From Cycas panzhihuaensis (Eukaryota; Cycadophyta): DNA of 64,000 bases. Shown here piece by piece: positions 22,026 through 34,138 of this stretch (positions are counted from its first letter, which is position 1; every line of letters starts with the position of its first letter). The position numbers and the translations under genes were made by a program. The stretch lies in contig CM041465.1 of the NCBI GenBank assembly GCA_023213395.1, forward strand, positions 180,737,741 through 180,801,740, read 5' to 3'. A model generated the notes under the pieces. It made no database searches. It saw only the letters and a list, made by a program, of their open reading frames with translations, and was not told the origin of the DNA.

Positions 22026-22667
22026 TATTGAGAATAGAAGGTCCAACCCTTTAACAACCACCAAGATCTATTACTTTCTTACAACTAGTTACAGAAATGG
22101 AAACATAAAATTACATGCAAGTTCTAAAATCAAAGATTATACAGTAACAAGATAATGAAAGCTAAGCATCACATGTGCACCCGATATAACATGGTAAAAC
22201 CCTAGTAGTGTGCTAGAGAAATATCCACACAGGAAAGATATCGATCTTTATTGCTGCAGAATGGAGAAACAATACATCACAGATACAGAGTGCTCTCTGG
22301 AATAACAATCAGCCGCCACCCTCTCTACAGTACATTGCATAGCATTACAATATAATAAGAAAAACCCTAAAACGGGCTACATAAGAGGACATCCAAGACC
22401 TAAATCTCAACTGTAGAATCTAGGGTATTTGTATTGAACGACCCTGATTCTCTTCACACTTTGACAAGGTTTACATGGTCAATTTTTCGGGTCGAGGGCT
22501 ATCGCCCCCGAACCCCCTCCTAGTGGGGGGCGTTCTATACCCCCGTACCCCCTAGCCAAGGGGGGCTCCCACCCCCCTTAGAACCCCCCAAGAAAGATTA
22601 GGGGGGGAAACCACGCCGAAAACATACCATAATTTTAGGCCTATAATTATTGTCATAATACCCAACA
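22026..22667 (-). repeat. 3' LTR of Copia-2
   Basis: It begins TATTGAGAATAGAAGG and ends ATACCCAACA on the plus strand, and matches 26700-27335 throughout. It includes a GC-rich block at 22494-22615 full of C5-C7 and G6-G7 runs. Confidence 0.9.
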
Positions 22668-22679
22668 ATCTCCACCTTG
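22668..22679 (-). other. Polypurine tract of Copia-2
   Basis: The minus strand reads CAAGGTGGAGAT directly before the 3' LTR start TGTTGGGTAT. This is a typical copia polypurine tract. Confidence 0.75.
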
Positions 22680-22719
22680 ACAACAATTACCCGCTACCTT
22701 TCCTGGATCCTTCATCATC

Positions 22720-25700
22720 TTTTCTATAAGACAAGAGAAGTCAAACACCATTTGAACTTCTCTAATGATACTGGTTTTATTAATATATTAGCAAAATTTT
22801 GATTGGTGTGAATCTTCTCAAGTGCCACTCCACCTGCTTTCACAACCTATCTAACAAAACGGTACTTAAGAGCAATATGCTTTGCTCTACTGTGATAAGC
22901 TAGATTCTTGGCTAGGTAAATGGCACTTTGACTGTTACAAAATACCTTTACATTTTTCCGTCTCCTTCCAAGCTCAATCAATAGACCCTATAACTAGATT
23001 GCTTCTTTACAAGCATGTGCTACAGCAATATATTCAGCTTTTGTGGTTGACAGTGTAATTGTGCTCTGTAATTTGGACATCCAACTAATTGGACCATTTG
23101 CAAGAGTGAAAACATAACCTGAAGTAGACCTTCTTTTGTCTAAATCTCCTATAAAATTTGAATCTACGTATCCACAAACCTGATTACCTATACCTCCAAA
23201 GGTGATGTAGTAATCACTAGTACCTCTCAAATACCGAAACACCCATTTCACTGCAGCCCAATGTTCCTTCCTGGTTTTGCCATAAACCTGCTAACTACAC
23301 CAACTGCATGTGAAATATCAGGTCTTGTACATATTAGACTTCCTACTGCATTGGCATAAGACACATGAGACATATAAGCCTTTTCTTCTTTACTACTAGG
23401 ACTCATATTAGATGAAAGCTTGAAGTGGGAAGCCAATGGGATACTCATTGGTTTCACATTTGCCATCCTAAACCTGGTTAGCACCTTCTCCATATATTTC
23501 TGCTATGATAACCATAGCTTACCACTTTTCTTGTCTCTGTGTATCTCCATGCCTAAGATTTGTTTTACAGCTCCTAGATCCTTCATATCAAAAGTCCTAG
23601 CCAATTGAGCCTTTAGCTTATTGATTTCTACCATGCTCTTGCTTGCAACCAGCATGTCATCAACATATAACACCAAGATAATAAATAAGCCATTGTCCAT
23701 AAATTTGAAGTAAACACAATGATCATACTCACTTCTTTTGAAATTTTGGCTCTCCATGAAGGCATCAAACTTCTTGTACCACTGCCTCGGTGATTGCTTC
23801 AGGCCATACAATGATTTCTTGAGCCTGCAAACAAGTCTTTTCCTGCCATCTTGTACAAACCCCTCTGGTTGATCCATATAGATCTCCTCATCTAAATCTC
23901 CATGTAGAAAAGTTATTTTTACATCTAACTGCTTCAACTCCAAATTGAGAGAAGCTACCAATGCTAACAGCACTCGAATTGAAACAAGTTTAACAACTGG
24001 TGAAAAGATCTCATGAAAGTCAATACACCTTTTACATGCAAAGCCTTTTGCCACCAGTCGTGCCCTATATTTATCAACCTTTTTATCAACATCTGTTTTC
24101 CTTTTAAAAACCCACCTGCAACCAATAATCTTCCTACCATGTGGAAGTTCTACCAAGTTCTATGAATGATTTTTCTTCAAGGCATCTATCTCTTCCTGCA
24201 TAGCCCTTATCCACTTCTCTCCATGGATATCATCTACTGCTTCCTGATAACATATGGGCTCACCATCATTAGAAACTAAAGCAATAGAAATAGAAGGGTT
24301 ATACCTTTCAGGTGGATGACTAACTCATGTAGATCTTTTGACTGTTAGCAAAGGAGTGTCCACATACTCTTGTGAATCTACTGCTGATTCATCTTCAGAA
24401 AGATCTTCATGCTCTTATGATTCCACAAATGGCTGCATTTCAAACTTAACTTGTTAATGTTCATCTTGCTACTCCTGTTTCATTTTAGCTTCTACACTGT
24501 CTGATTTTACAATGGGAGATTCATCAAATATGACATCTCTGTTAATGGTGATTTTGTAGGCAGTAGGATCCCACAACCTATATCCCTTCACACCATCCTT
24601 ATCACCATAACCAACAAAGATATATCTCTTAGATTTTGGGTCTAACTTTGAACATTTACTTTTGTCAGTCCAGGCATAAGCATCACAACTAAAAACTTTC
24701 AAATTTGAATAATCACACGGATGTCCAGTCCATACCTCTTTAGGAATATTACAATCTATTACAACTGATGGTGACATATTTACCAGATAGCAAGCTATTT
24801 GAACAGCTTCTGCCCATAAGCCCTGCTCCACTCCTGCACTACTTAGCATGCTTCTTGCTCTTTCTAAGAGTGTCCTATTCATGCACTCAACAATGCCATT
24901 TTGCTGTGGAGTATAGCTAATGGTCTTGTATCTTTCGATCCCAGCTTCTCTGTAATAGTTCTTAAATTCCAAGGAGTTGAACTCACTTCCATTGTCAGTT
25001 CTTAAACATTTGATTATCTTACCAGTACTGTTCTCAACTAAAGCCTTGAACTGCTTAAACATACTGAAAACTTCAGATTTCCTTTTCAAAAAATAGACCC
25101 ATACCTTCCTAAAGTAATCATCTGTAAATATGACAAAATACAATGATCCTCTACAAGATATTTTAGGGGTTGGTCCCCATACATCTAAATGTATGTAATC
25201 CAAAATGCCTTTACTAGTGTGACTCCCTACTTTAAACTTGAGTCTACACTGTTTTCCAAAAACACAATGTTTACAGAAAGCCAAATATGAAAGTTGTAAG
25301 TTAGGAAGCAACTTACGGTTTATCAGCACCTTAAGTCCTTTCTCACTCATGTGCCTAAGTCTTTGATGCCATAGCTGAGCAGGATCTTCTATAGTCTTTG
25401 ACGTTGTAACTACTTGGCCGACATCTGTACTTCCCACTAAAATATAAAGATTTCCTCTCTTTAAGGCTTTCATAACAACCAAGGTGCCCTTTGACACCTT
25501 TAAGACTCCTTCATAACCTATATGTTTAAAATCACCCGAATCTAATTCACCCAAGGAAATCAGATTCCTTTTCAAATTAGGTACATGTCTAACCTCAGTT
25601 AATGTTCTAACTACCCCATTGAACATCTTAATTTTGATGCTACCAATGCCTACTGTCTTATCAGAAACTTCATTTCCCATAAGCACATCACCACCATCAA

Positions 25701-26628
25701 GAGGTTGGTATGATGAGAACCAACTCCTGTGTGGACACATGTGGTGAGAAGCACCTAAATCTAATAACCAGTCATAGTGATAATGAGAAACATTACAAGC
25801 AACCAAGACATCATCATCCATACCTTGATTTGACTCCACCTAATTTGCCTCCTTGGCAGGATCTTCCTTTTTCTGGAACTCCTTCCTTTTATAACAATCC
25901 TTCTTGAGGTGACTGATCTTATTACAATGCCAACACCTAAGCTTACTCTTTTTGCTCTTTGACTTAGATCTCGATGTATCCTTAGAGTTTTGTCCTCTCT
26001 CAAACGTTCTACCCCTTACTGTCATGGCTTCTGGTGTGGAGGTTTCAAGACTAGACTTCCTTTGCACTTCTTCCATTAGCAAAGCACTCATAACAGAGTC
26101 ATATCCCAATTCATCTGTAGTGCTAAAACTGATTGAGGTGATAATATTATCCCAGGATTCAGGTAATGAGCATAATAGGGTAACTACTTTATCTTCATCC
26201 TCAATTTTAACATCGATATTAGTTAATTGACAAATAAGAGTATTAAAAATATTTAAATGGTCAGTGATTTTTGTACCTTCCTTTATTCGTAACGAGTATA
26301 GTTGCCTCTTCAGGTAGATTCAGTTTGTTACTGATTTGGTCATATACAGGCCTTCCAACTGGGTCCATAATCCTGCTGGTGTCTACTCCCTTGCAATGTT
26401 AAACAAAACTTCATCTGCCAAGCACAATCATATTGTGCTAAGTGCCTTTTTGTCTAAATCATCCTATTCATCATCATCCATCCCCTTGGGTTTTTTTGAT
26501 TTTCCTGCAAGGGCTTTGTACAAACCCTACTGTACAAGAATATCATACGATTTTAGCTTCCATAACTCGAAGTTGTTCTTGCCATTGAATTTCTCCACCT
26601 CAAACTTTGCACTTGCTAGTTTTGCCAT
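22720..26628 (-). pseudogene. Copia-2 gag-pol polyprotein (near-intact pseudogene)
   Basis: The start is at 26628 (MAKLASAKFEVEKFNGKNN, the classic copia Gag opening). The CCHC knuckle CWHCNKISHLKKDC lies near 25895-25940. A TAG at ~25840 separates it from a long open stretch, 24469-25839. That stretch holds protease DLGASHHMC (usual DSGAS, Ser to Leu), the integrase zinc finger (H...H, CKHC), and integrase core residues LDVWGP, RTDNGSEF and NGIVECMNRTLLERAR. RT (23503-24156) contains CRWVFKRK, KARLVAKGF-like YRARLVAKGF, LKQLDVKITFLHGDL, YGLKQSPRQWYKKFD and an intact LYVDDMLVA. RNase H (22994-23493) has GYVDSNFIGDLDKRRSTSGY and TKAEYIA. A frameshift lies near 23250. Tork/Tnt1-like by these blocks. 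Confidence 0.9.
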
Positions 26629-26682
26629 TTGGTATAGAAAAGCCGATACCAAAACCTTCACAAACTCGCTGCAAGAAAAAGA

Positions 26683-26697
26683 GTGGCTCTGATACCA
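26683..26697 (-). other. Primer-binding site of Copia-2
   Basis: The minus strand reads TGGTATCAGAGCCAC, a perfect match to the usual initiator tRNA-Met site. Two bases separate it from the 5' LTR. Confidence 0.92.
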
Positions 26698-26699
26698 CT

Positions 26700-27335
26700 T
26701 ATTGAGAATAGAAGGTCCAACCGTCTAACAACCACTAAGATCTATTACTTTCTTACAACTAGTTACAGAAATAGAAACATAAAATTACATGCAAGTTCTA
26801 AAATTAGAGATTATACAGTAACAAGACAATGAAAGCGAAACATCACATGTGCACCTGATATAACGTGGTAAAACCCTAGCAGTGTGCTAGGGAAACATCC
26901 ACACAGGAAAGGTATCGATCTTTATTACTGCAGAATAGAGAAATAGTATATCATAGATACAGAGTACTCTCTGGAATAACAATTAGCCACCACCCTCTCT
27001 ATAGTACATTGCATAACATTATAACATAATAAGAAAAGCCCTAAAATGGGCTACATGAGAGGACATCCAAGACCGAAATCTCAACCGTAGAATCTAGGGT
27101 ATTTGTATTGAATGACCTTGATTCTCTTTACACTTTGATAAGGTTTACATGGTCAATTTTTTGGGTCGGGGGCTATCGCCCCTAAACCCCCTCCTAGCAG
27201 GGGGCGTTCCATGCCCCCCGCACCCCTCGGCCAAGGCCCGCCCCCCTTAGAACCCCCCGAGAAAGATTAGAGGGGGAAATGCATCGAAAACATGCCATAA
27301 TTTTAGGCCTATAATTGTTGTCACAATACCCAACA
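26700..27335 (-). repeat. 5' LTR of Copia-2
   Basis: Partner of 22026-22667, followed on the right by TSD CTCAC. The GC-rich block recurs at about 27165-27280 with a short internal deletion. Confidence 0.9.
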
Positions 27336-27929
27336 CTCACTAGGGTTTTGACCTACATAGAATAATGGGGTGTCTAATTGTTTTAGATGATCGAATCGAA
27401 TTCGAAACATCATCTGTAACTCTTTCCAAATTTTCAAAATGGTTTGGTAGGCTAGGTACCAGTACCAAGCTGTTCCCCGTAATGTCAATACTAAATCTTG
27501 TTGCCATTAGGTTTTGTCCCAATTCCCATGTTCTATCTAGTATTCAATACAATGAGTTAGGTGGGTAGTCCCATATAACTATTCTCCGTAGAATGGCTTA
27601 ACATAATTCCTAATGTAAATTTCATGATTTATTTCTTCTGGGATAATTACTCTACTGCCTAGACTAGAGTCCCTAGAAGTACTTACTAGTGATTCTCCTT
27701 CCATTTCCCTGGTTTTGGCGTCAATCGTTGAAAGGGACCGATTGCTGAGTGGGTATACTTCTAAGGAAGAGGAGGAAGGAATGTTACTTCTTTTCCCAGG
27801 TTGTAATAAAGGGGGGGGTAGGGAATCTACCTCAGGACCCATGCCTGATGTAGAAGGAAGGTCAGGGTTACTATTAGCTACTATAAAACTATGAAAAATA
27901 CTAGGTATGCTAGGGGGTTTTTGGTCTAG

Positions 27930-28679
27930 TTAGATGTTATCCCTTGAACTATCATTAGTTATTATATATTCAAAAGAATCTAAATTATCATTAATGTCTT
28001 TAGTTACACATTTAGATAATAAATTATATCTATAAGAGGAGGAATTCACTTCATAGGCATCTTGCAGCCAATAGTCTATAAATCTCATTCTGTTTTCATC
28101 ATCTGAGGAGTTGTATATTTCTCCAAAATAAGTCAGTTCTTCCTCTTGGTAATTGATCAATTTTGTGGGCTCTTCAGCAGTATGGTAAAGGTTTTCTTCA
28201 TTGAGGGAAGATGCCATTGTTTCACTTATGACAGTCATACTTGATCCCTTGTCTGGTATCATTTCAATGGAATTTCTTCCCAGCATCGATAATACTACTT
28301 TGTTCCCATTATCTGACAAGGTGAAAGTCACATTCTTCCAATTTTGGGGGCATTGGGTCTTGTATAGCCACGGCCTTCCCAATAAAGCTGGATAGGGTAT
28401 TGTCCCTTTTTCTATTTCTATAATCGTAAAGTCAATTTTTACGATAATTCCTACCACATCCACCTTGATGTCGGCTAATCTTCCCATAAGTCGCACTAAT
28501 AATTTGTTAGCCAATTTTAATGAATATGTTGCTACCTCCAACTTTGGGCTTCCCAATGTTTGCCATATTGAAGCAGGTAATACGTTGACGGCTGCGCCTC
28601 CATCGACAATTACTTTTAGGAATGTTTCTCCCAGCACCATAATTGTCACCATAGGATCTATGTCAAATGATGGCATCAT
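27930..28679 (-). pseudogene. Gypsy-2 aspartic protease
   Basis: A 249-codon open stretch lies on the pol strand. The catalytic motif reads VIVDGGAAVNVLPASIW, the plant gypsy DGGAS-type site. Further on, VDVVGIIVKIDFTI and PALLGRPWLY form the second conserved retropepsin block. The C-terminal third is linker. The protease would release Gag and Pol products from the precursor in the particle. This stretch itself is open, but its neighbours carry stops, so the polyprotein is not made whole. Confidence 0.8.
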
Positions 28680-28699
28680 ATTTTTGAAGCTTTTTGTGA

Positions 28700-29876
28700 T
28701 CCCGTGTTGTAATATTCCTCCTTTAATCTAATCAATGACTTGGCATAGGGGGATAGTTAATTGTAGTTGTTTGACTAAATTCTCCATCAACAACAACATT
28801 CTTAGAATATCCTCTGCTGGTAATACTTTGAATAGTTCTTCCATTTGTACCATTTGAGGTTGTATCTTTGGCTCTTCTGGTGTGTTCTCTTTTTGTTTTT
28901 GCTTATTTTTCCGTACGTACACATATTTGGTTTCTGGTTTCCCCATTGGTAATGTATTTTCCTCTTGAGATAAGCCATCCAACACTTATTTTGCTTACTT
29001 AAACCGATTTATTTCTATTTGTGGATCCAAGTATTCCCCACTCTATTTCTCCTTCTGTTTATTTTGGAGTTTTACATTCTTACTTTCTGGTATAATCGTC
29101 ATTACGTTAGTGGCTTTGGCCTTTTCTTTATAATCCTCTGTCTTATGCTTACTTGGACTACAATTACTGCATACGAATGGTTTATGTTTGTATTCTTGTT
29201 TAGTTGGGCATTCAGACTTCCAATGCCCAAATTGTAAACAAATGAGGCATCGTCCCATGGGTTGTTTCTTTCTCGAGGGCTCTTATGTACCCCTCGTTGT
29301 ATAAACATTTTGAGGTGGGTTGCCTCCCCTTCCCCTATCTCATCCTCTATAGGCTTTCCCTCTGGGATTATAGAAACAATCTTTAGTCATATGCGTATCA
29401 ACATCGCATATGTAGCACCATTTGTCCCTTTGGTGTAACGCGTTGTTTTTTAGATTAAGTTCACATTCTTTGGTCGTATGTGAATTCTCTTCACAGATAT
29501 GGCACCATTTGGTTACTTTGCCTACATGGTCTTTTTTCTTTGTGGTTTCTTCTTCTTTGCTATTTCTTAATTTCAACCTCGCCACTTCCTTTCTTAGGGC
29601 TTCCAGTTCTGATTCCTCTTTTGCTACTCCTACCTGGCAGAAGGGTTGATTATACTGGTTTTTCTTAAGTTCCCTAATCTCCTCTTGCAATCTTAATAGT
29701 AGGGAGTCATGTCCTCCTACCTGTGCATCCATCTCTATTTCGAAATCCAATGCTAAATCTTGGGCATTTTTAAATGATTTCAACGGATGGGCATGTATCA
29801 TGGCTCTCAGTTTTTCATTCAATTCCCTAACAAAATAGTTCTTCATATTGTGGTCAGTCACCGTTTCGTTGATCAT
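28700..29876 (-). pseudogene. Gypsy-2 gag C-terminal half with four zinc knuckles
   Basis: The open stretch 29340-29876 starts inside gag (NYFVRELNEKLRAMIHAHPL) and has a coiled-coil-like segment (LLLRLQEEIRELKKN and ELEALRKEVARLKL). Two CCHC knuckles follow: CHICEENSHTTKEC and CYICDVDTHMTKDC. After a short break at 29260-29340, a third (CLICLQFGHWKSEC) and a degenerate fourth (CSNCSPSKHKTEDY) lie in 29043-29258. A Lys-rich linker leads to protease. The N-terminal half of gag is missing because the frame runs straight into the truncated LTR at 29881. Confidence 0.8.
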
Positions 29877-29882
29877 ACACCA

Positions 29883-30405
29883 AGTAGCATATACACTTTT
29901 GTTACATGCATACCCAGATGGTACTTATCAATATTCATTGCTCCAAGTGGCTGTCATACGTATTGGCATCTATACCATTGCGTATCCTGAATATTCGGCT
30001 CTCACCCTAACCGAATGGTCCTTGCATGCTTCATTAAATATACCTCTTCGTACTATCATAATCGTACCCCTTCAGTCAAATGTACCTTTTTGTTAGTCAT
30101 TGGTTACAACTTAACCAATGCCTTAATCCTGTCCATACGTCTGTACATACGTCTAGCAGCTCCCCAAGCTTCCACTAGTCCTATATTGTCATGCATACCA
30201 CTTCTGTCTATTTTTTTTCTGCTGCTGGTACATATCTGTATTGTGTACCTGTTCTAGGTACGCACCTGTCATACGTACCCAAAATGCTAGTTTTTCCACT
30301 ATTTTGCCTCATACGTACCTCCGTACGGTCCATACCTACACATCTAGGGTTATCCAGCCTACCTCTGGTCTTCAAGTAGCCATATGATCAATTTATGCCC
30401 TAACA
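29883..30405 (-). repeat. 5' LTR of Gypsy-2, truncated
   Basis: It matches 16171-16719 of the 3' LTR but lacks the final ~290 bp (equivalent of 15880-16170). Gag sequence abuts it directly at 29881, so primer-binding site, leader and gag start are gone. The 3' copy has a ~25 bp extra segment (about 16343-16368) containing GTTATGACTGTCTGTCATAAC, absent here. TSD CATTA follows. Confidence 0.85.
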
Positions 30406-30410
30406 CATTA

Positions 30411-31363
30411 TACTTAGAATCAGATCCATCATCTAAGGGAAAGTCAAGGTCAATCATGAAAACTATATATTTAGCTTTAGGCACCTTTAGATGGTTACAA
30501 GTCTATTTCTTAGAGCACTTGATGCAAAGGTTAGCTTCTCTTCTCCTATTTACTTTTACTGAAGTAACTCAAAGGGGATCCATTGATATGACTAGTTATA
30601 ACATTGAGACTAGGGTAGGTGTTTAGTGATGAGTCATATAAAATCAAATAGGATTTAGGTGTAGCAAGAGAATATGGGATGATCAATGATGAGCTCTACT
30701 TCAATTAATTTGGCCATAGATGTGGCTTTATAAAATGTAGTGAGATGGTTAATTTTGAGGCACATACAAATATACTCCTTAATTCTAATTGTAAATGTAT
30801 TGATGAGAGTGCCCTAGTCCAAGTTTTATGAAATCTAGTTTTAAAATTCATCTATATATATTTTAACTAATGTAGTTTATTGCAAACATATGAGTTAGCT
30901 AAAAGAAGGAATGATCTTAAATGTCTTCATACTACCTAAAAAAATAGGTACAGAACAAATTCCATGTGATGCCATTTGGATTTTTTTATTTCCACCAATA
31001 GAATCGATGATGTCCTTTACCTTATAGATGAATGGAAGTAAAGGTGAATTTATTAGCTAGAGCCATAAACTAAAGGTCAAAATATAACTCAAGTTTATCA
31101 ATCTAGCTATGAGAAAAATCAAGATTTAACTCTATATCAAAAGTTAGGATGTTGATTTTGAGATGTTAGCATTATTACTAGTCAAGGGATGGTGGTACCA
31201 AAGGTGGTAGGGAACTACTAATGGAAATGGAGGCAAAGGTTATATTAGAAAATTATGTAGAAAGATTCTTTATCTGATCAAATAACTTAGCATCATTATC
31301 AATAATAGAGGTGTGTTGGGTCTCTAAGGCCGAAATCTAGTTTGCTTGGGTAAGAGGAGCCAT
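30411..31363 (-). pseudogene. Gypsy-3 gag
   Basis: The minus strand starts with an ATG at 31361-31363 (MAPLTQAN) and runs through KINILTFD, IDKLELYFDL, FTSIHL.GKGHHRFYWWK and CTYFFR.YEDI. It then shifts frame to KEYICMCLKINHLTTFYKAT and ends with IKCSKK.TCNHL and MIDLDFPLDDGSDSKY. Every block has a counterpart in the same order in Gypsy-4 gag at 35555-36690. It belongs to a chromovirus-type gypsy whose 5' LTR is at 58965-59340, split off by Copia-3. Stops and a frameshift inactivate it. Confidence 0.65.
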
Positions 31364-31508
31364 TGAGAAAAAAGAACAAGTTTAGAGAAGGGGACTAAAG
31401 GAAGGAAGATTAGAAAGGTAGAGAAAGAGGGGGGAGAAGAGGGGGCATATGAGAGGTATTTCTAGCCTATTAACCCCCTAATTACAGAAACCTATGTAGG
31501 GTATCTTT

Positions 31509-31795
31509 TGTTGGAATTAATGGCCATTTTGTGTTAATTGAATGTGCACAATATTTAATGATGTTGTAGGACGGCCACAGTCGACTTCAATCATTTGAGT
31601 TATCAAGTATGTATTTTTTATTATTTTTTGAATTCTAGAAATGTCAATTGATGGTGGGTTCCCTCCCAACATCCTAATTATAAATAAGAGGTTGTAGACC
31701 CAAAGGTGATTTTGAACACTGCCTTACTTTTGGATATTTGTTAATTTTTCATTGTCAACCTTATAGTTATTCTTCTCTATCCCTGCTATCCTTCG
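31509..31795 (+). repeat. 5' LTR of Copia-3
   Basis: TGTTGGAATTAATGG...ATCCTTCG, matching 57577-57866. It contains a promoter-like ATTATAAATAAGAGG at about 31678-31692. Confidence 0.88.
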
Positions 31796-31797
31796 TT

Positions 31798-31811
31798 TGG
31801 TATCAGAGCGA
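31798..31811 (+). other. Primer-binding site of Copia-3
   Basis: TGGTATCAGAGCGA, the initiator tRNA-Met complement, two bases after the LTR. Confidence 0.92.
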
Positions 31812-33701
31812 TTAGTTTAAGCCACGATTGGTTTTAAAGCATATAGAGCATCACGACAAACTTACATTACAATTATTTAATTATATTTATTTTATTTTTC
31901 AATAGTTTTATATGCTTTACATTGAAATATTATTTATATATGCATATTTTTAGCTCATACAACCAATACACTTAATATTTTTACAAGTTTTTTAGTAATT
32001 TCAGGTGGTTACAACCTAGCAGTGATTTAAATTAGTTATTCATAAGTTTCTTTAAAATATTTTCATATTTTATTTAGTTCTCACTTGTTTTTTAAGAATT
32101 TTTTAAGTCACTAATCTTTGATAGGATGGTGCTCCTTCATCATTGAGAAGAATCTTATTGAGTGACTACTCATTTTAATCCTTATTAAGTCTTCTTCACA
32201 TTGGATTAGATGGTTCTAAAAACTATCGCTTCTATGCTAAGAAATCTCTCTCAAAAGACTGCCTACTCTTCTGCCCTACTGAAACCCATTGGCATTTGTT
32301 TAAAATTAAATAAATCCTCAATGTTTTTCAATATTTCTTTCTGCATAAGGGTCGTAGGCCTGATACTTAGTGTCTAAGGCTTTTTTAGGCTATTTTTAGT
32401 CCTTGTTTTGGTCCTGTAATCACCTTATAGCCATACGGCCTCCATTTCTTTTGTCACTTTGTTTTAGCTTTGTGCTTAACATAATTCTATGAGATTTGAG
32501 GTGTGCCTTTATAGTGGGCATCATAAGCTATCTCTATTTTTTATCTCAATCTAAGCTCTATACGAGTAGAATGAACTTCTTGTTCATTAGCATGGGTGTG
32601 CAGGCATCAAACTCTCTTTTACATTGAAAATTTTTATTTTTTAAATTTATTTGTTATAAAGTTTATTAAATTTAATTATATTTTATAAAAATTAAAGTTT
32701 AGCCCCTTTTAAAATTATCCCTTGGTCTCTTTTGAGATCATATGACCTCATTTTATTGTTTTTAAGGGACGGATTTCAAATCTCTATAAACTATTTTTAA
32801 TCATTTTGGGTTTTAAGAGATTAAGCTACATTTCATTTTATTTGGAGTTTGCTAGCCCCCTTCGCAGGCTAGTGGTAGGTCATATGTGATAACCAAATGA
32901 CTAGGGACTCCGGTTCAAAAGGGCTTAAGACCTTTTCTTTAGCTTTTAAACCTTAAATAATAGGCTTCATTATATTGCTAATATCTCCTTAACTAGGAAT
33001 CCATGTTTTGAGCGATTAGATCTATTAGAAAGCTAACTCAGCAATCTAGATACTAATTTAAAGTTGTTTTGTAGGTGTTTTAGGTTGCTAAAATCAACCC
33101 TCATGTTTGATCCTAGTTTGAGCTTATTTTATTATTTTTAAGAAATTTATTAATTTTATTGAAGGATATTCATGTTATACTAATATATGAACCCATTATG
33201 ACATATTTCACTTTAAATTCTAAAGCTTATATATGATTTTTAGCTAAATATTGTATAGGTTTACCCTTGAAGAAGAAGGCAAATATTTGGATAACATCTT
33301 ACAAATAAAGAGATTTTTAACCCTTAATTTACTTTATTTTAAGCCTTCTATTTCATTTTATTTCATTTATAAGTAATTCTATTTCATTTTAAGGCTCAAT
33401 TAAAGCTCCTTTTAGTGGACTCTAAGTTATTGAGGAAGCCATTGACTATTATGTGTATATGGTGGTAAACTAAGGTAGAGTACCCTATCTTTTTGGAGTT
33501 TGAAGACTAGGATAGACCTAGGGGGTGAGTACCTTGGTCTGAAAAGCTTTCACTACTAGATCTATCGCTATCCATAAGTCCAATGTAGGTGGATCAATAC
33601 ATCAAGGGGGTTTTGTACCTTCTTAGCAGCTTGTGTACTAAGGTATATAAAGCCTAACACTCATGTAACAGTATATTAGGTCCCTAATTTGCCACTTATA
33701 G
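31812..33701 (+). other. 5' leader of Copia-3
   Basis: ~1.9 kb of AT-rich sequence from primer-binding site to the Gypsy-4 insertion. It continues at 53206-53310 before gag. No conserved coding motif is readable and stops are dense in all frames. Confidence 0.5.
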
Positions 33702-33706
33702 GCACT

Positions 33707-34122
33707 TGCTACATAACTCATCTCACTAAGTTATATAAAACACTATTATATAGAGAGCTATCAATAGGTTAAGAGATAAGGTTAATTATGGAACTTCATG
33801 CATGAGCCAATAAGCTAGCTAGTGGTATGCAAGGCTACTATGTTGTCCAATAGAATGTAAGGTCGCTTAGGCCACTAATAGGATTACATGCAAAAGACCC
33901 TCTTTTGTCTATATAAGGGTCATAAATTATAAATGATGGTTATCTTGATGTAACTTTTTATAAAGATTATATTGTAGCACTCTCTACTTTGGTAATTATT
34001 TGGCGCTCTTGTGTTCTTGTAAAGTTCTTTGTTAATTTGTTTTCCCTATTAGATAGAACAAAGCAATTGTAATTATCATTTTTCTACTATCTTAAGGAGC
34101 ACTAGTGAGAAAAAATTTTTAA
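33707..34122 (+). repeat. 5' LTR of Gypsy-4
   Basis: TGCTACATAACTCATC... to ACTAGTGAGAAAAAATTTTTAA, matching 52788-53205. It includes the shared promoter-like GTCTATATAAGGGTCATAA at 33917-33935, a strong TATA box. Confidence 0.85.
33919..33928 (+). promoter_or_regulatory. TATA box in Gypsy-4 5' LTR
   Basis: CTATATAAGG within the LTR on the coding strand, conserved in the 3' LTR near 52991-53000. It probably directs genomic RNA synthesis of this element. Confidence 0.6.
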
Positions 34123-34123
34123 G

Positions 34124-34138
34124 TGGTATTAGAGCTGC
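34124..34138 (+). other. Primer-binding site of Gypsy-4
   Basis: TGGTATTAGAGCTGC, the initiator tRNA-Met complement with one C-to-T change. Confidence 0.88.

Larger units (their letters stand above)
22026..27335 (-). mobile_element. Copia-2, nearly complete Ty1/copia retrotransposon
   Basis: 5310 bp with ~640 bp LTRs and perfect TSD CTCAC at 22021-22025 and 27336-27340, inserted into Gypsy-2 between protease and RT. Primer-binding site, polypurine tract and all copia domains are present in order on the minus strand. There are only about ten stops plus one frameshift, so it is markedly younger than its host element. LTR copies differ at several dozen positions by eye, mostly transitions. Confidence 0.93.
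15880..30405 (-). mobile_element. Gypsy-2, Ty3/gypsy retrotransposon with an extra 3' gene
   Basis: It is flanked by TSD CATTA at 15875-15879 and 30406-30410. LTR ends are TGTTGA...TCAACA. On the minus strand it has gag with four zinc knuckles, protease, RT, RNase H, integrase, a tandem-repeat region, an additional gene, then the 3' LTR. Copia-2 (22026-27335) is inserted between protease and RT. At the 5' end about 290 bp of LTR, the primer-binding site and the start of gag are deleted. Stops and one RT frameshift inactivate it. Without Copia-2 it measures ~9.2 kb. The FLDD-type RT places it outside the chromoviruses; the exact lineage is not resolved. Confidence 0.85.
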
